This document shows, one piece after another, positions 15,648 through 22,883 of a stretch of 64,000 nucleotides of DNA. This DNA comes from JAJPHF01 sp035293805. Its GTDB lineage: Bacteria; Chloroflexota; UBA6077; JAJPHF01. A program made the translations under genes and the position numbers. Every line of letters starts with the position of its first letter. Within the stretch, counting starts at the first letter, position 1. The notes beneath the pieces are model-generated. The model ran no database searches. It had not been told where the DNA came from and worked only from the letters and a program-made list of their open reading frames with translations. The stretch spans positions 124,001 through 188,000 of the forward strand of contig DATGMD010000051.1 of assembly GCA_035293805.1 (NCBI GenBank), written 5' to 3'.

Positions 15648-16409
15648 GTGGACCTGCGGCTGGGGCACCTATACCCCGAGCTAATGAGCACCTACGGCGA
15701 TCGCGGCAACATTCTGACCTTGCTGCGGCGCGCGGAATGGCGCGGCCTTCGCCTGCACGTCGACGGGATTGGCCTGGGCGAGCGCCCCGATCCCGCCGCC
15801 TACGACCTCTACTTCTTCGGCGGCGGGCAGGACCGCGAGCAGGCGGTGGTCGCGGCCGATCTGGTCAGCCACAAGGGCGCTGCCCTGCGCGAGGCCGCCG
15901 AGGCCGGGGCGGTGATGCTCGCCGTCTGCGGCGGCTACCAGCTGCTCGGCCGCGAGTTTCGCACGGGCAGCGGCGCGGTGCTGCCCGGTATCGGCCTGCT
16001 CGACGCCTGGACCGTCGCCGGCGAGCGGCGCAACATCGGCAACGTCGTCGTGCGCTGCCCCTGGGACGCCGCGCGCCGCACGCTGGTCGGCTTCGAGAAC
16101 CACAGCGGCAAGACGTACCTCGGGCCAGGCTGCGCGCCGCTCGGGCTGGTGGCGGTCGGCGCCGGCAACAACGGCGAGGACCGCACCGAGGGAGCCGTGT
16201 ACCGCGACGTCTACGCCTGCTACCTGCACGGCTCGCTGCTGCCGAAGAACGCCTGGTTCGCCGACCACCTGCTGCACCGCGCGCTCGTGCGCCGCTACGG
16301 CGCCGGCGTGCCGTTCCCGCCCCTCGACGACCGCCTGGAAGAGGCCGCCCACCAGGCGATCCTGGCCCGCGTGCAGCAGGTGGGCCGCGCGGCGGTGAGC
16401 GTGCAGTGA
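15648..16409 (+). CDS. gatD: Lipid II isoglutaminyl synthase glutaminase subunit GatD
   Basis: A 253-residue class I glutamine amidotransferase of the CobB/CobQ-like group. The catalytic cysteine is Cys94 in LAVCGGYQLLG and the histidine is His194 in CYLHGSLLPKN; the start, LRLGHLYPELMSTYGDRGN, is typical of GatD. It releases ammonia from glutamine for MurT to amidate the second stem-peptide residue of lipid II. The GTG at 15648 follows the G-rich repeat, whose GAGGG acts as ribosome site. murT ends 50 nt upstream, and murJ begins inside its stop codon (GTGA). Confidence 0.94.
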   Translation: MDLRLGHLYPELMSTYGDRGNILTLLRRAEWRGLRLHVDGIGLGERPDPAAYDLYFFGGGQDREQAVVAADLVSHKGAALREAAEAGAVMLAVCGGYQLLGREFRTGSGAVLPGIGLLDAWTVAGERRNIGNVVVRCPWDAARRTLVGFENHSGKTYLGPGCAPLGLVAVGAGNNGEDRTEGAVYRDVYACYLHGSLLPKNAWFADHLLHRALVRRYGAGVPFPPLDDRLEEAAHQAILARVQQVGRAAVSVQ

Positions 16410-18028
16410 CGACGGCGTCGTATCCGCGCAAGGACGACGAGGCGGGGCTGCGCGGCCGCTTGCGGCCGCTCGCCGGCGCGGCCGGCATCCTGATGGCCGG
16501 CTTTATCGCCAGCCGCGTGCTCGGGCTGGTCCGCAACGCGGTGCTCGCCAGTTACTTCGGCGACTCCCCGCAGTACGAGGCCTACGTCGCCGCTATCGCC
16601 GTGCCCGACGCCGTGTTCCAGGTGCTCGCGGGCGGGGTCATGGGCGCGGCCTTCATCCCGGTGTTCACGCGCTACCTGGCCGCCGGCGACGAGGAGGACG
16701 CCTGGCGGCTCAGCAGCTCGGCCATTAACCTCGCGGCGCTCCTCACCGGCGGCCTCGCCCTGCTGCTGATTGTCTTCGCGCGCCCCGTCATGGCGGTCGT
16801 CGTCTCAGGGCGCCCTGACCTTCAAGAGATGGCCACCGGCCTCGTGCGCATCATGCTGGTGTCGCCGGTCATCTTCGCCGTCAGCGGCTTCGCGACCAGC
16901 ATCCTCAACACTTTCCAGCGGTTCTTCTGGGCCGCGCTGGCGCCGCTCATGTACAACCTCGGCATTATCGCCGGCACGGTCCTGCTGCACGCCCGCTGGG
17001 GCATCTACGGCGTGGCGATCGGCGTGGCGGCGGGCGCCTGCGGCCACCTGCTGATTCAGGCGCCGGGGCTGGTGCAGATCCGCGCGCGCTACTGGCCCGT
17101 CCTCGACTGGCGGGCGCCGGGCGTGCGCGAGGTCGGCAAGCTGATGCTCCCCCGCATGTTCGGCCTCGGCGTCGCGCAGGCCAACCAGCTCATCACCACG
17201 GTCTTCCTGGCCTCGTTCCTGGTCGCGGGCAGCATGGCCTACCTGAACTACGCCTGGCTGGTGCTGATGGTGCCGCTGGGGGTGTTTGGCATGGCCGTGT
17301 CCACCGCCGTCTTCCCGACCCTCGCCCGCCAGAGCGCCGCCGGCGAGAGCGCCGCGATGGGCGAGTTATTCGGCCTGACGCTGCGGATGATCCTGTACCT
17401 CACCATCCCGGCCGCGGTCGGCCTCGTCGTGCTGGGCGAGCCGATCGTGCGGCTGCTGTTCGAGCGGGCCTCGTTCACCCCGGACGTCACGCGTGCCACG
17501 GCCCTCGCGGTCGGCGTCTACGCGCTCGGCCTGCCGGGCCACAGCGTCGTCGAGATCGTCGACCGGGCGTTCTACGCCCTCCACGACACTCGCACCCCCG
17601 TGAAGGCCGCGGCCCTGGCGGTGCTGCTGAACGTCCTGCTGAGCGCCGCGGTGGTGCTCGGCGCCCTGCACGGCCCGCTGCCGGCCGATCGCGCCTACGC
17701 CGGGCTGGCGCTCGCGAACGCCGCCGCGGCCTGGGTCGAGGCGAGCCTGCTCGTGGTGTGGCTGCGCTGGCGTTCGGGCGATCTCGGGCTGCGCGGCCTG
17801 GGCCGCGACCTCCTGCGCTACGTGGCCGCGGCGCTGCTCATGGGCGCCGTGCTGAGCGGCCTGGACCGTGGGCTGCTCGGCGCGCTGGACAGGCGCGGCC
17901 TCGGCGGCGAGCTGGTGGCCGTCGGCACGCTGATCGTCGTCGGCCTCGCGACCTACCTCGCCGGCGGCCTGCTGCTGCGGTGCCGCGAGCCGCGACTGCT
18001 CCTCAGCCTCTTGCGCCGTGGCCGGTAA
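16406..18028 (+). CDS. murJ: Lipid II flippase MurJ (MviN)
   Basis: A 540-residue MOP-superfamily membrane protein with about 14 predicted membrane segments. Early motifs AGFIASRVLGLVRNAVLASYFG and the GGVMGAAFIPVFTRYLA segment are the MurJ hallmark; the later NQLITTVFLAS and ALGLPGHSVVEIVDRAFYALHDTRTP segments also match. MurJ moves lipid II across the cytoplasmic membrane. The GTG start at 16406 overlaps the gatD stop by 4 nt, so amidation and export of lipid II are encoded as one translationally coupled unit. Confidence 0.94.
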   Translation: MTTASYPRKDDEAGLRGRLRPLAGAAGILMAGFIASRVLGLVRNAVLASYFGDSPQYEAYVAAIAVPDAVFQVLAGGVMGAAFIPVFTRYLAAGDEEDAWRLSSSAINLAALLTGGLALLLIVFARPVMAVVVSGRPDLQEMATGLVRIMLVSPVIFAVSGFATSILNTFQRFFWAALAPLMYNLGIIAGTVLLHARWGIYGVAIGVAAGACGHLLIQAPGLVQIRARYWPVLDWRAPGVREVGKLMLPRMFGLGVAQANQLITTVFLASFLVAGSMAYLNYAWLVLMVPLGVFGMAVSTAVFPTLARQSAAGESAAMGELFGLTLRMILYLTIPAAVGLVVLGEPIVRLLFERASFTPDVTRATALAVGVYALGLPGHSVVEIVDRAFYALHDTRTPVKAAALAVLLNVLLSAAVVLGALHGPLPADRAYAGLALANAAAAWVEASLLVVWLRWRSGDLGLRGLGRDLLRYVAAALLMGAVLSGLDRGLLGALDRRGLGGELVAVGTLIVVGLATYLAGGLLLRCREPRLLLSLLRRGR

Positions 18029-18118
18029 GGCCAGCGTCGGGGCGGGCTGGTATACTGCTTGCAGCGCACCGTCATGCCTCGCACCGCCGACCGCCGCAAA
18101 TCCATCCCAGGTGAGAGC

Positions 18119-19648
18119 ATGAGTGCCACTGCCGACGATCCCCTGGCCGTCCGTCGCCTGCCGGACGGCCCGCCGTCCGATGGCCGCGCCGCGCCCGACA
18201 GCGCCGGTTTTCCGCCGGGCCTCACCGCGCGCTACCGTCTGCCCAGCCTGCTCGGCCGCGGCACGCTGACAGCCACCTATCGCGCCACCGACCTCGAGCT
18301 GCGGCGGCAGGTGGCCGTCAAGCTGTTCCCCTCGCACCTGGCAGCCGACGAGACGTTCCGCGCCCGCTTCCTCGAGAAGGGCCAGGTGGCCGCGCGTCTG
18401 ACGCATCCGAACATCGGCCAGGTGTTCGAGGCGGGTGTCGCCGACGGCCGTCCCTATCTAGTCATGGAGCTGATCGACGGCCAATCGCTGCGCACCCTGC
18501 TGGACCTGCGCGGGCGGCTGCCGCTGCACACGGCGCTCAGCCTGGCCGTGCCGATCGCCGATGCCCTCTCCCACGCGCACAACCAGGGCGTGTTTCACGC
18601 CGACCTGCGGCCCGAGAACGTGCTGCTCGACCGCCAGGGCCGCCCGAAGGTCGTCGACTTCGGCCTCTGCCACGTGGCGGTGGCGACGGGCGTCGTGTCG
18701 CTGGACACGATCGCGCGCCGCGCGGCCTACCTGGCGCCCGAGCAGGTGCGCGGCGACTCCATCGGCCCGCGCACCGACGTCTACGCGCTGGCGGCCATGC
18801 TCTACGAGATGCTGGTCGGCACGCCGCCGCTCGCCGGGCCGAACGCGCTGGCGACGGCCTCGCGGCGGCTGTTCGCGGAGCCGCCCCGCCTGCGCGCCGA
18901 GCGGCCGGACGTGTCCTGGGGCCTGGAGTACGTGATCCGCCAGGCGCTCGCCCCCGACCCCGCCGACCGCCCGCCGACCGCCGAGGCGTTCCGGACGGCG
19001 CTGCTCGCGCCCCCGCGCGACAGCGACCTGTCGGCCGGGTTGAAGCAGACGGAGTGGGCGTTCCGCTCGGCGCTGCAAGGCGAGCGCGTCGACCCGGGCG
19101 CCATCGCCGTGCCCGGTCGGCGGCGCGCGGGCGGCTGGAGCCTCCCGTCGCTGACCGTGATCCTGCCGCTGCTCGGCACCCTGGTGGTCGTGGTGGCGCT
19201 CACCGGGCTGTTCGACTTCTTGCCGCCCCTCCTGCTGCCGCTGCAGTCCGTGCGCGCGCCCGAGCTGCGCAATCGCACGCTGGCCGAGGCCGAGCTGATC
19301 GGGCGCGACAGCGGCCTGGAGGTCGTCAAGGCGCACCCCGAGCCCTGCGACGACAACCCGCGCGACTGGGTCATGCGCCAGGATCCCGACCCCGGCGCGC
19401 TCATGCGGCGGGGCGCCAAGGTGCGGCTGACGACCTGCTCCGGCATCCGCGTGCCGAGCCTCGTCGGCCAACGCGAGGAAGATGCCCGCGTCCAGCTCGT
19501 GCAGCACGGCTGGACCGTGCGCGCCGTGCGCACCGAGCCCACCGCCAGCCTGCCCCCGGGCACGATCCTCGCCCAGGAGCCGTCGGCCGAGCTGATCCTG
19601 CCCGACCGCGAGCCGCTCACACTCACCGTCGCGGAAGCGCCCAAGTAG
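18119..19648 (+). CDS. PASTA-domain serine/threonine protein kinase (PknB-like)
   Basis: A 509-residue receptor-type kinase. The kinase domain covers about residues 35-300: a degenerate glycine loop (LLGRGTLTATYRA), VAVKLF lysine, catalytic loop HADLRPENVL near residue 160, VDFGLC (DFG) and YLAPEQ. A membrane segment (ILPLLGTLVVVVALTGLF) is near residue 355-375, followed by two extracytoplasmic PASTA domains (RAPELRNRTLAEAELI and RVPSLVGQREEDARVQL). Such kinases sense muropeptides or lipid II and control wall synthesis, which fits the preceding murT-gatD-murJ. HAD replaces the usual HRD, so it is a non-RD kinase. The start at 18119 follows AGGTGAGAGC; a TATACT box at 18051 may be its -10. Confidence 0.9.
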   Translation: MSATADDPLAVRRLPDGPPSDGRAAPDSAGFPPGLTARYRLPSLLGRGTLTATYRATDLELRRQVAVKLFPSHLAADETFRARFLEKGQVAARLTHPNIGQVFEAGVADGRPYLVMELIDGQSLRTLLDLRGRLPLHTALSLAVPIADALSHAHNQGVFHADLRPENVLLDRQGRPKVVDFGLCHVAVATGVVSLDTIARRAAYLAPEQVRGDSIGPRTDVYALAAMLYEMLVGTPPLAGPNALATASRRLFAEPPRLRAERPDVSWGLEYVIRQALAPDPADRPPTAEAFRTALLAPPRDSDLSAGLKQTEWAFRSALQGERVDPGAIAVPGRRRAGGWSLPSLTVILPLLGTLVVVVALTGLFDFLPPLLLPLQSVRAPELRNRTLAEAELIGRDSGLEVVKAHPEPCDDNPRDWVMRQDPDPGALMRRGAKVRLTTCSGIRVPSLVGQREEDARVQLVQHGWTVRAVRTEPTASLPPGTILAQEPSAELILPDREPLTLTVAEAPK

Positions 19649-19669
19649 CCGCTGGAGACGCCGCCCGGC

Positions 19670-20137
19670 CTACGTGAGGCGCGTGATCCGCATCGTGAAG
19701 CTGCCGCCGGGGGCGCTGATGGTCACCTCGTCGCCCACGGTGCGGCCCAGCAGCGCGTGCCCCACGGGCGACTCGTTGGAGATGCGGCCGTGGCGGGGAT
19801 CGGCCTCCGCCGAGCCGACGATCAGGTACTCCTGCGTCTCGCCGTTCTCGTCCTCGACCACGACGTGCGAGCCGAGCCGCACGCAGTCCACGGCGGGGTG
19901 CTCGTCGATGATCTGCGCGGTGGCCAGCATGCGCTCCAGATCCTGAATGCGCCCTTCGATGAACGCCTGGTCCTGCTTGGCGTCGTCGTACTCCGCGTTG
20001 TCCACCGTGTCGGTGAACTCCTTCGCCTTGCGGATACGCTCTGCCACGGCCGGCCGACGCACGGTCCGCAGATCGTGCAGCTCCTGGTCCAGGCGCTCAT
20101 AGCCCTCCGGTGTCAGGTAAACGGGCTTCTCGGGCAT
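19670..20137 (-). CDS. greA: Transcription elongation factor GreA
   Basis: A standard 155-residue GreA: an N-terminal coiled coil from VYLTPEGYERLDQELHDL, the tip TDTVDNAEYDDAKQ with two aspartates at the acidic positions (canonical D and E), and the C-terminal domain ending PVGHALLGRTVGDEVTI. GreA stimulates RNA polymerase to cleave backtracked transcripts. The ATG at 20137 follows GGGAGAAGACC. It converges on the kinase gene with 21 nt between stops. The divergent GreA fusion at 12906-13739 is the second copy in the window. Confidence 0.94.
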   Translation of the reverse strand: MPEKPVYLTPEGYERLDQELHDLRTVRRPAVAERIRKAKEFTDTVDNAEYDDAKQDQAFIEGRIQDLERMLATAQIIDEHPAVDCVRLGSHVVVEDENGETQEYLIVGSAEADPRHGRISNESPVGHALLGRTVGDEVTISAPGGSFTMRITRLT

Positions 20138-20478
20138 GGTCTTCTCCCGCGTTGTTCCCAGGCTAGGTCGCTTGCGGCCCACCCGCGCCGCGTGGACCGC
20201 CACTCGACCCGAAGCGAGCGGCCGGCCGCTGGCAGCCACCAGCGTGCGCCGGCCGTCTTGCACACTCTAAGCACTCGGCCAGAGGGAGTGTGTCCGTTTG
20301 GCTTCGCCAAACCTACACACCCAACCTGGGCCGGCCGCTTAGGCCGCTGTACAACGCGGCCCAATCCGGCGATTGAGTGCATCCCCGAATAAAAGGACAC
20401 GAGACCAGGAGCACGACTCCCAGTCCCGAGCTTCGCTATTGATACCGCACTTACCAGCAAGTGTCAAGCATATACGCG
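20138..20478. other. Intergenic region with hairpin
   Basis: About 340 nt between greA and the terminator of the hydrolase gene. A hairpin at 20288-20320 has GTGTGT, CC, GTTTGGC, TTC loop, GCCAAAC, CT, ACACAC. I see no gene. Confidence 0.6.
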
Positions 20479-20540
20479 AAAAACCTACCCCCGGCCCCAG
20501 CGACGCTTGCCGTGTTCCGCGTCGCAGGGCCGGGGGTAGG
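20479..20540 (-). terminator. Intrinsic terminator with a repeat in its loop
   Basis: CCTACCCCCGGCCC pairs perfectly with GGGCCGGGGGTAGG, and on the minus strand five T residues follow. The loop contains a second dyad, GCGACGC/GCGTCGC at 20500-20525. It starts at the stop codon of the alpha/beta hydrolase gene. Confidence 0.85.
20500..20525. repeat. Nested 26-bp palindrome E, copy 1
   Basis: GCGACGC, 12-nt core TTGCCGTGTTCC, GCGTCGC. The same arms and a very similar core (TCGCAGTATGCC) occur at 58720-58745, and a diverged copy lies at 61266-61293. Confidence 0.75.
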
Positions 20541-21359
20541 TCACTCCGCCAGGAACTCCCGCACGGCCGCGATGAGCGCGGGCGCGTTGTCCTCCTGCAC
20601 CGGATGGCCCGACCGCGGCGCCACCACGAGCCGCGCGTTCGGCAGCTCCCGCACCATGCGCTCGGCCACGTCCTGCGACAGCACGGGGCTCTCCGCGCCG
20701 CGCACCACCAGCACGGGGCAGCGGATCGAGCGCCACTCCGCCCAGGTGTCCCAGCCGCCGCGTCGTCCTGTCAGCAGCCCCGGCGCCCACTTCCACTCGT
20801 AGCGTCCGTCGGGGCGCTGGCGCACCGAGTGGCGGGCCACCTCCTGACGGTAGTCCTCGGGCGGGTACGGGTCCTGGCCGCGCAGGAAGTCGGCCACCTG
20901 GCTCGGGTTGTCGAAGATGCCGGGGTCCTGGGGCGCATCCGGGCGCGGCGCCGCGGGCGCCGGCGCCTGGGGGCCAATGTCCACGATGACCAGCTTCGCC
21001 ACGGCCTCGGGGTGCCGCGCCGTGTAGACGATGGCGTTGCGGCCCCCCATGCTCATGCCCACGAGCACGAAGCGCGTCAGGCCGAGCGCCGCCGCGAACC
21101 GCTCCAGGTCGCCCACGTAGTCGTCGGTGGTGTACGAGTCGCCCGGCGCGGCGCCGGTGTCGCCGTGCCCCCGCTGGTCGAGCGCCAGGATGCGGTAGTC
21201 GCTCGCCAGGTCGCGCGCGAACAGGTCCCACGTGCGCGCGTGCGCCATGAAGCCGTGCAGCAGCACCATCGGCGGCGCCGTCGGCTCTCCCCACTCCGTG
21301 TAGTGCAGGTTCAGGTCGCCGAGCTGGACCGCTTGGGCGCGCGGGCTCTCCGCGGGCAT
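20541..21359 (-). CDS. Alpha/beta hydrolase
   Basis: A 272-residue alpha/beta-hydrolase-fold enzyme. The oxyanion segment VLLHGFMAHARTWD is followed by LALDQRGHGDTG, the nucleophile elbow GMSMGGRNA (Ser), an acid residue in the VLVVRGAESPVL region and the catalytic histidine in APRSGHPVQED. The layout resembles haloperoxidase/ester-hydrolase and meta-cleavage-product hydrolases. A strong terminator follows the stop. The upstream neighbour on the same strand is an alcohol dehydrogenase, and a GGCTGACGGCTGA-type dyad lies between the two. The substrate is unknown. Confidence 0.87.
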   Translation of the reverse strand: MPAESPRAQAVQLGDLNLHYTEWGEPTAPPMVLLHGFMAHARTWDLFARDLASDYRILALDQRGHGDTGAAPGDSYTTDDYVGDLERFAAALGLTRFVLVGMSMGGRNAIVYTARHPEAVAKLVIVDIGPQAPAPAAPRPDAPQDPGIFDNPSQVADFLRGQDPYPPEDYRQEVARHSVRQRPDGRYEWKWAPGLLTGRRGGWDTWAEWRSIRCPVLVVRGAESPVLSQDVAERMVRELPNARLVVAPRSGHPVQEDNAPALIAAVREFLAE

Positions 21360-21372
21360 ACGTTCCTCCGTC

Positions 21373-21450
21373 GCCAGCCTTCAGCCGTCAGCCAACAGCC
21401 GCCAGCGCGTTCCCCGCGTCTGCTGACGGCTGACGGCTGACCGCTGACCG
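21373..21450. repeat. GGCTGACGGCTGA palindromic repeat
   Basis: TCAGCC, CAGCCGTCAGCC units face GCTGACGGCTGACGGCTGACC units across about 25 nt. It fills the gap between the dehydrogenase stop and the hydrolase start. Confidence 0.65.
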
Positions 21451-22533
21451 CTAGAAAGTAATCACCGAGCGCAGCGTCTCGCCGCGCTCCATCGCCTGGA
21501 AGGCGTCCTCTACCTCGGCCAGCGCGATGCGTTGCGTAATTAGCTCGTCCAGCAACAGGTCGCCGCGCAGGTACCACTCCGCGAGCAGCGGGAAGTCGCG
21601 AGTGGGTAGGCAATCGCCGTACCAGCTCACGCGCAGCGAGCCGCCGAGGTCGAAGAAGCGCGGCAGGTCGAGCGCCAGCGTGCTGCCGTGCCCGGCCACG
21701 CCGATAAGCGTTGCCACGCCGGCCAGGTCGCGGCACGCCAGCACCTGCGCCAGCACGTCCGGCTGCCCCACGCACTCGAACGCGTAGTTCGCGCCGTACC
21801 CGTCGGTCAGCGCCCGGATCTGCTCTACCGCATCCCCATCGCGCGGGTTCACCGTGTGCGTCGCGCCAAACGTCCGCGCCCATTCCAGCTTTCGCGGCTC
21901 CAGGTCGACCGCGATGATCTTCGACGCGCGGGCCAGCCGCGCGCCCTGAATCACGCTCGTGCCCACCGCGCCCGCGCCGAATACCGCCACGCTGCTGCCC
22001 GGCCGCACGCCCGCCGTGTACAGCGCCGCCCCCACGCCGGTCATCACGCCGCACGCAATCAGGCACGCCTGGGCCGGCGGGATGTCGGGCGAGACGGGCA
22101 CCGCCTGGTTGGCGTGGACGACGGTGTGCGTGGCGAACGTGCCCAGCCCCATGATCGGCGGCGGGTATTCGCCGGCCGGCGTGTGCTGGCGCGGCTGCCC
22201 GTTCAGGCTGTTGGCGCACAGGTGCAGCTGGCCGATGCGGCAGAAGCGACAGTTGCCACACGGCGCCCGCCACGCCAGGATCACGTAGTCGCCGACCCGC
22301 GGCTGCGCGACGCCCGGCCCCACGGCCTCGACGATGCCGGCGCCCTCGTGGCCGAGCAGCATCGGCAGGCTGGCGATCGCGCCGTTGCGGATGTGCAGGT
22401 CGGTGTGGCACACCCCGCTCGCCTGCACGCGCACCAACACCTCGCCCGGGCCGGGCTCGTCGATTACCAGTGGCTCCGGCGCGACCGCCCCGCGCACCTC
22501 GCGCGCCACGATCCCTTCGCCCTGCACGGCCAT
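21451..22533 (-). CDS. Zinc-dependent alcohol dehydrogenase (class III-like)
   Basis: A 360-residue medium-chain dehydrogenase. The catalytic zinc ligands appear in SGVCHTDLH and LLGHEGAGIVEAVG; the structural zinc lobe has four cysteines in APCGNCRFCRIGQLHLC; the Rossmann nucleotide site is VAVFGAGAVGTSVI followed by AVDLEPRKLEWA, suggesting NAD+. The Zn-type arrangement resembles S-(hydroxymethyl)glutathione/mycothiol or aryl-alcohol dehydrogenases. I chose the ATG at 22533, behind GGAGGACGCC, over an ATG 25 codons upstream. The neighbouring hydrolase may act on the same pathway, which is inference. Confidence 0.88.
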   Translation of the reverse strand: MAVQGEGIVAREVRGAVAPEPLVIDEPGPGEVLVRVQASGVCHTDLHIRNGAIASLPMLLGHEGAGIVEAVGPGVAQPRVGDYVILAWRAPCGNCRFCRIGQLHLCANSLNGQPRQHTPAGEYPPPIMGLGTFATHTVVHANQAVPVSPDIPPAQACLIACGVMTGVGAALYTAGVRPGSSVAVFGAGAVGTSVIQGARLARASKIIAVDLEPRKLEWARTFGATHTVNPRDGDAVEQIRALTDGYGANYAFECVGQPDVLAQVLACRDLAGVATLIGVAGHGSTLALDLPRFFDLGGSLRVSWYGDCLPTRDFPLLAEWYLRGDLLLDELITQRIALAEVEDAFQAMERGETLRSVITF

Positions 22534-22883
22534 GGCGTCCTCCAGTAGCTCGCTGCGATGATCCTCTGCTCGGGCTAGGTGCTGGCTGGTTTCCGGCTTG
22601 AGCGCCATCCCTATGTGGCAGAAAGCGCGATGGGCCGTGCGTCCTCGGGGAGTTCCGTCAGGGGACCGTTGCCTTCATACCACTCGGCGTTGAGGATGTG
22701 TACGACGAATTCGATCGATCTCCGCTAGCCGCGCGTCAGGATAGATGGCCAACGGCGCGCCTCCTCTGCCGAGGGTGCAGGCTGCTCCCCGGCCTCACTA
22801 TAGCACCGACTCCGCTGGGCGATCGCTGATGCGTTCGGTATTGCGCCAAAAGCCATCGCGTGGGCTGCCTCCACGCGTCCCCC
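22534..22883. other. Intergenic region
   Basis: About 350 nt between the alcohol dehydrogenase and the glycosidase-like gene. I see no convincing gene, hairpin or repeat in it. Confidence 0.5.
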
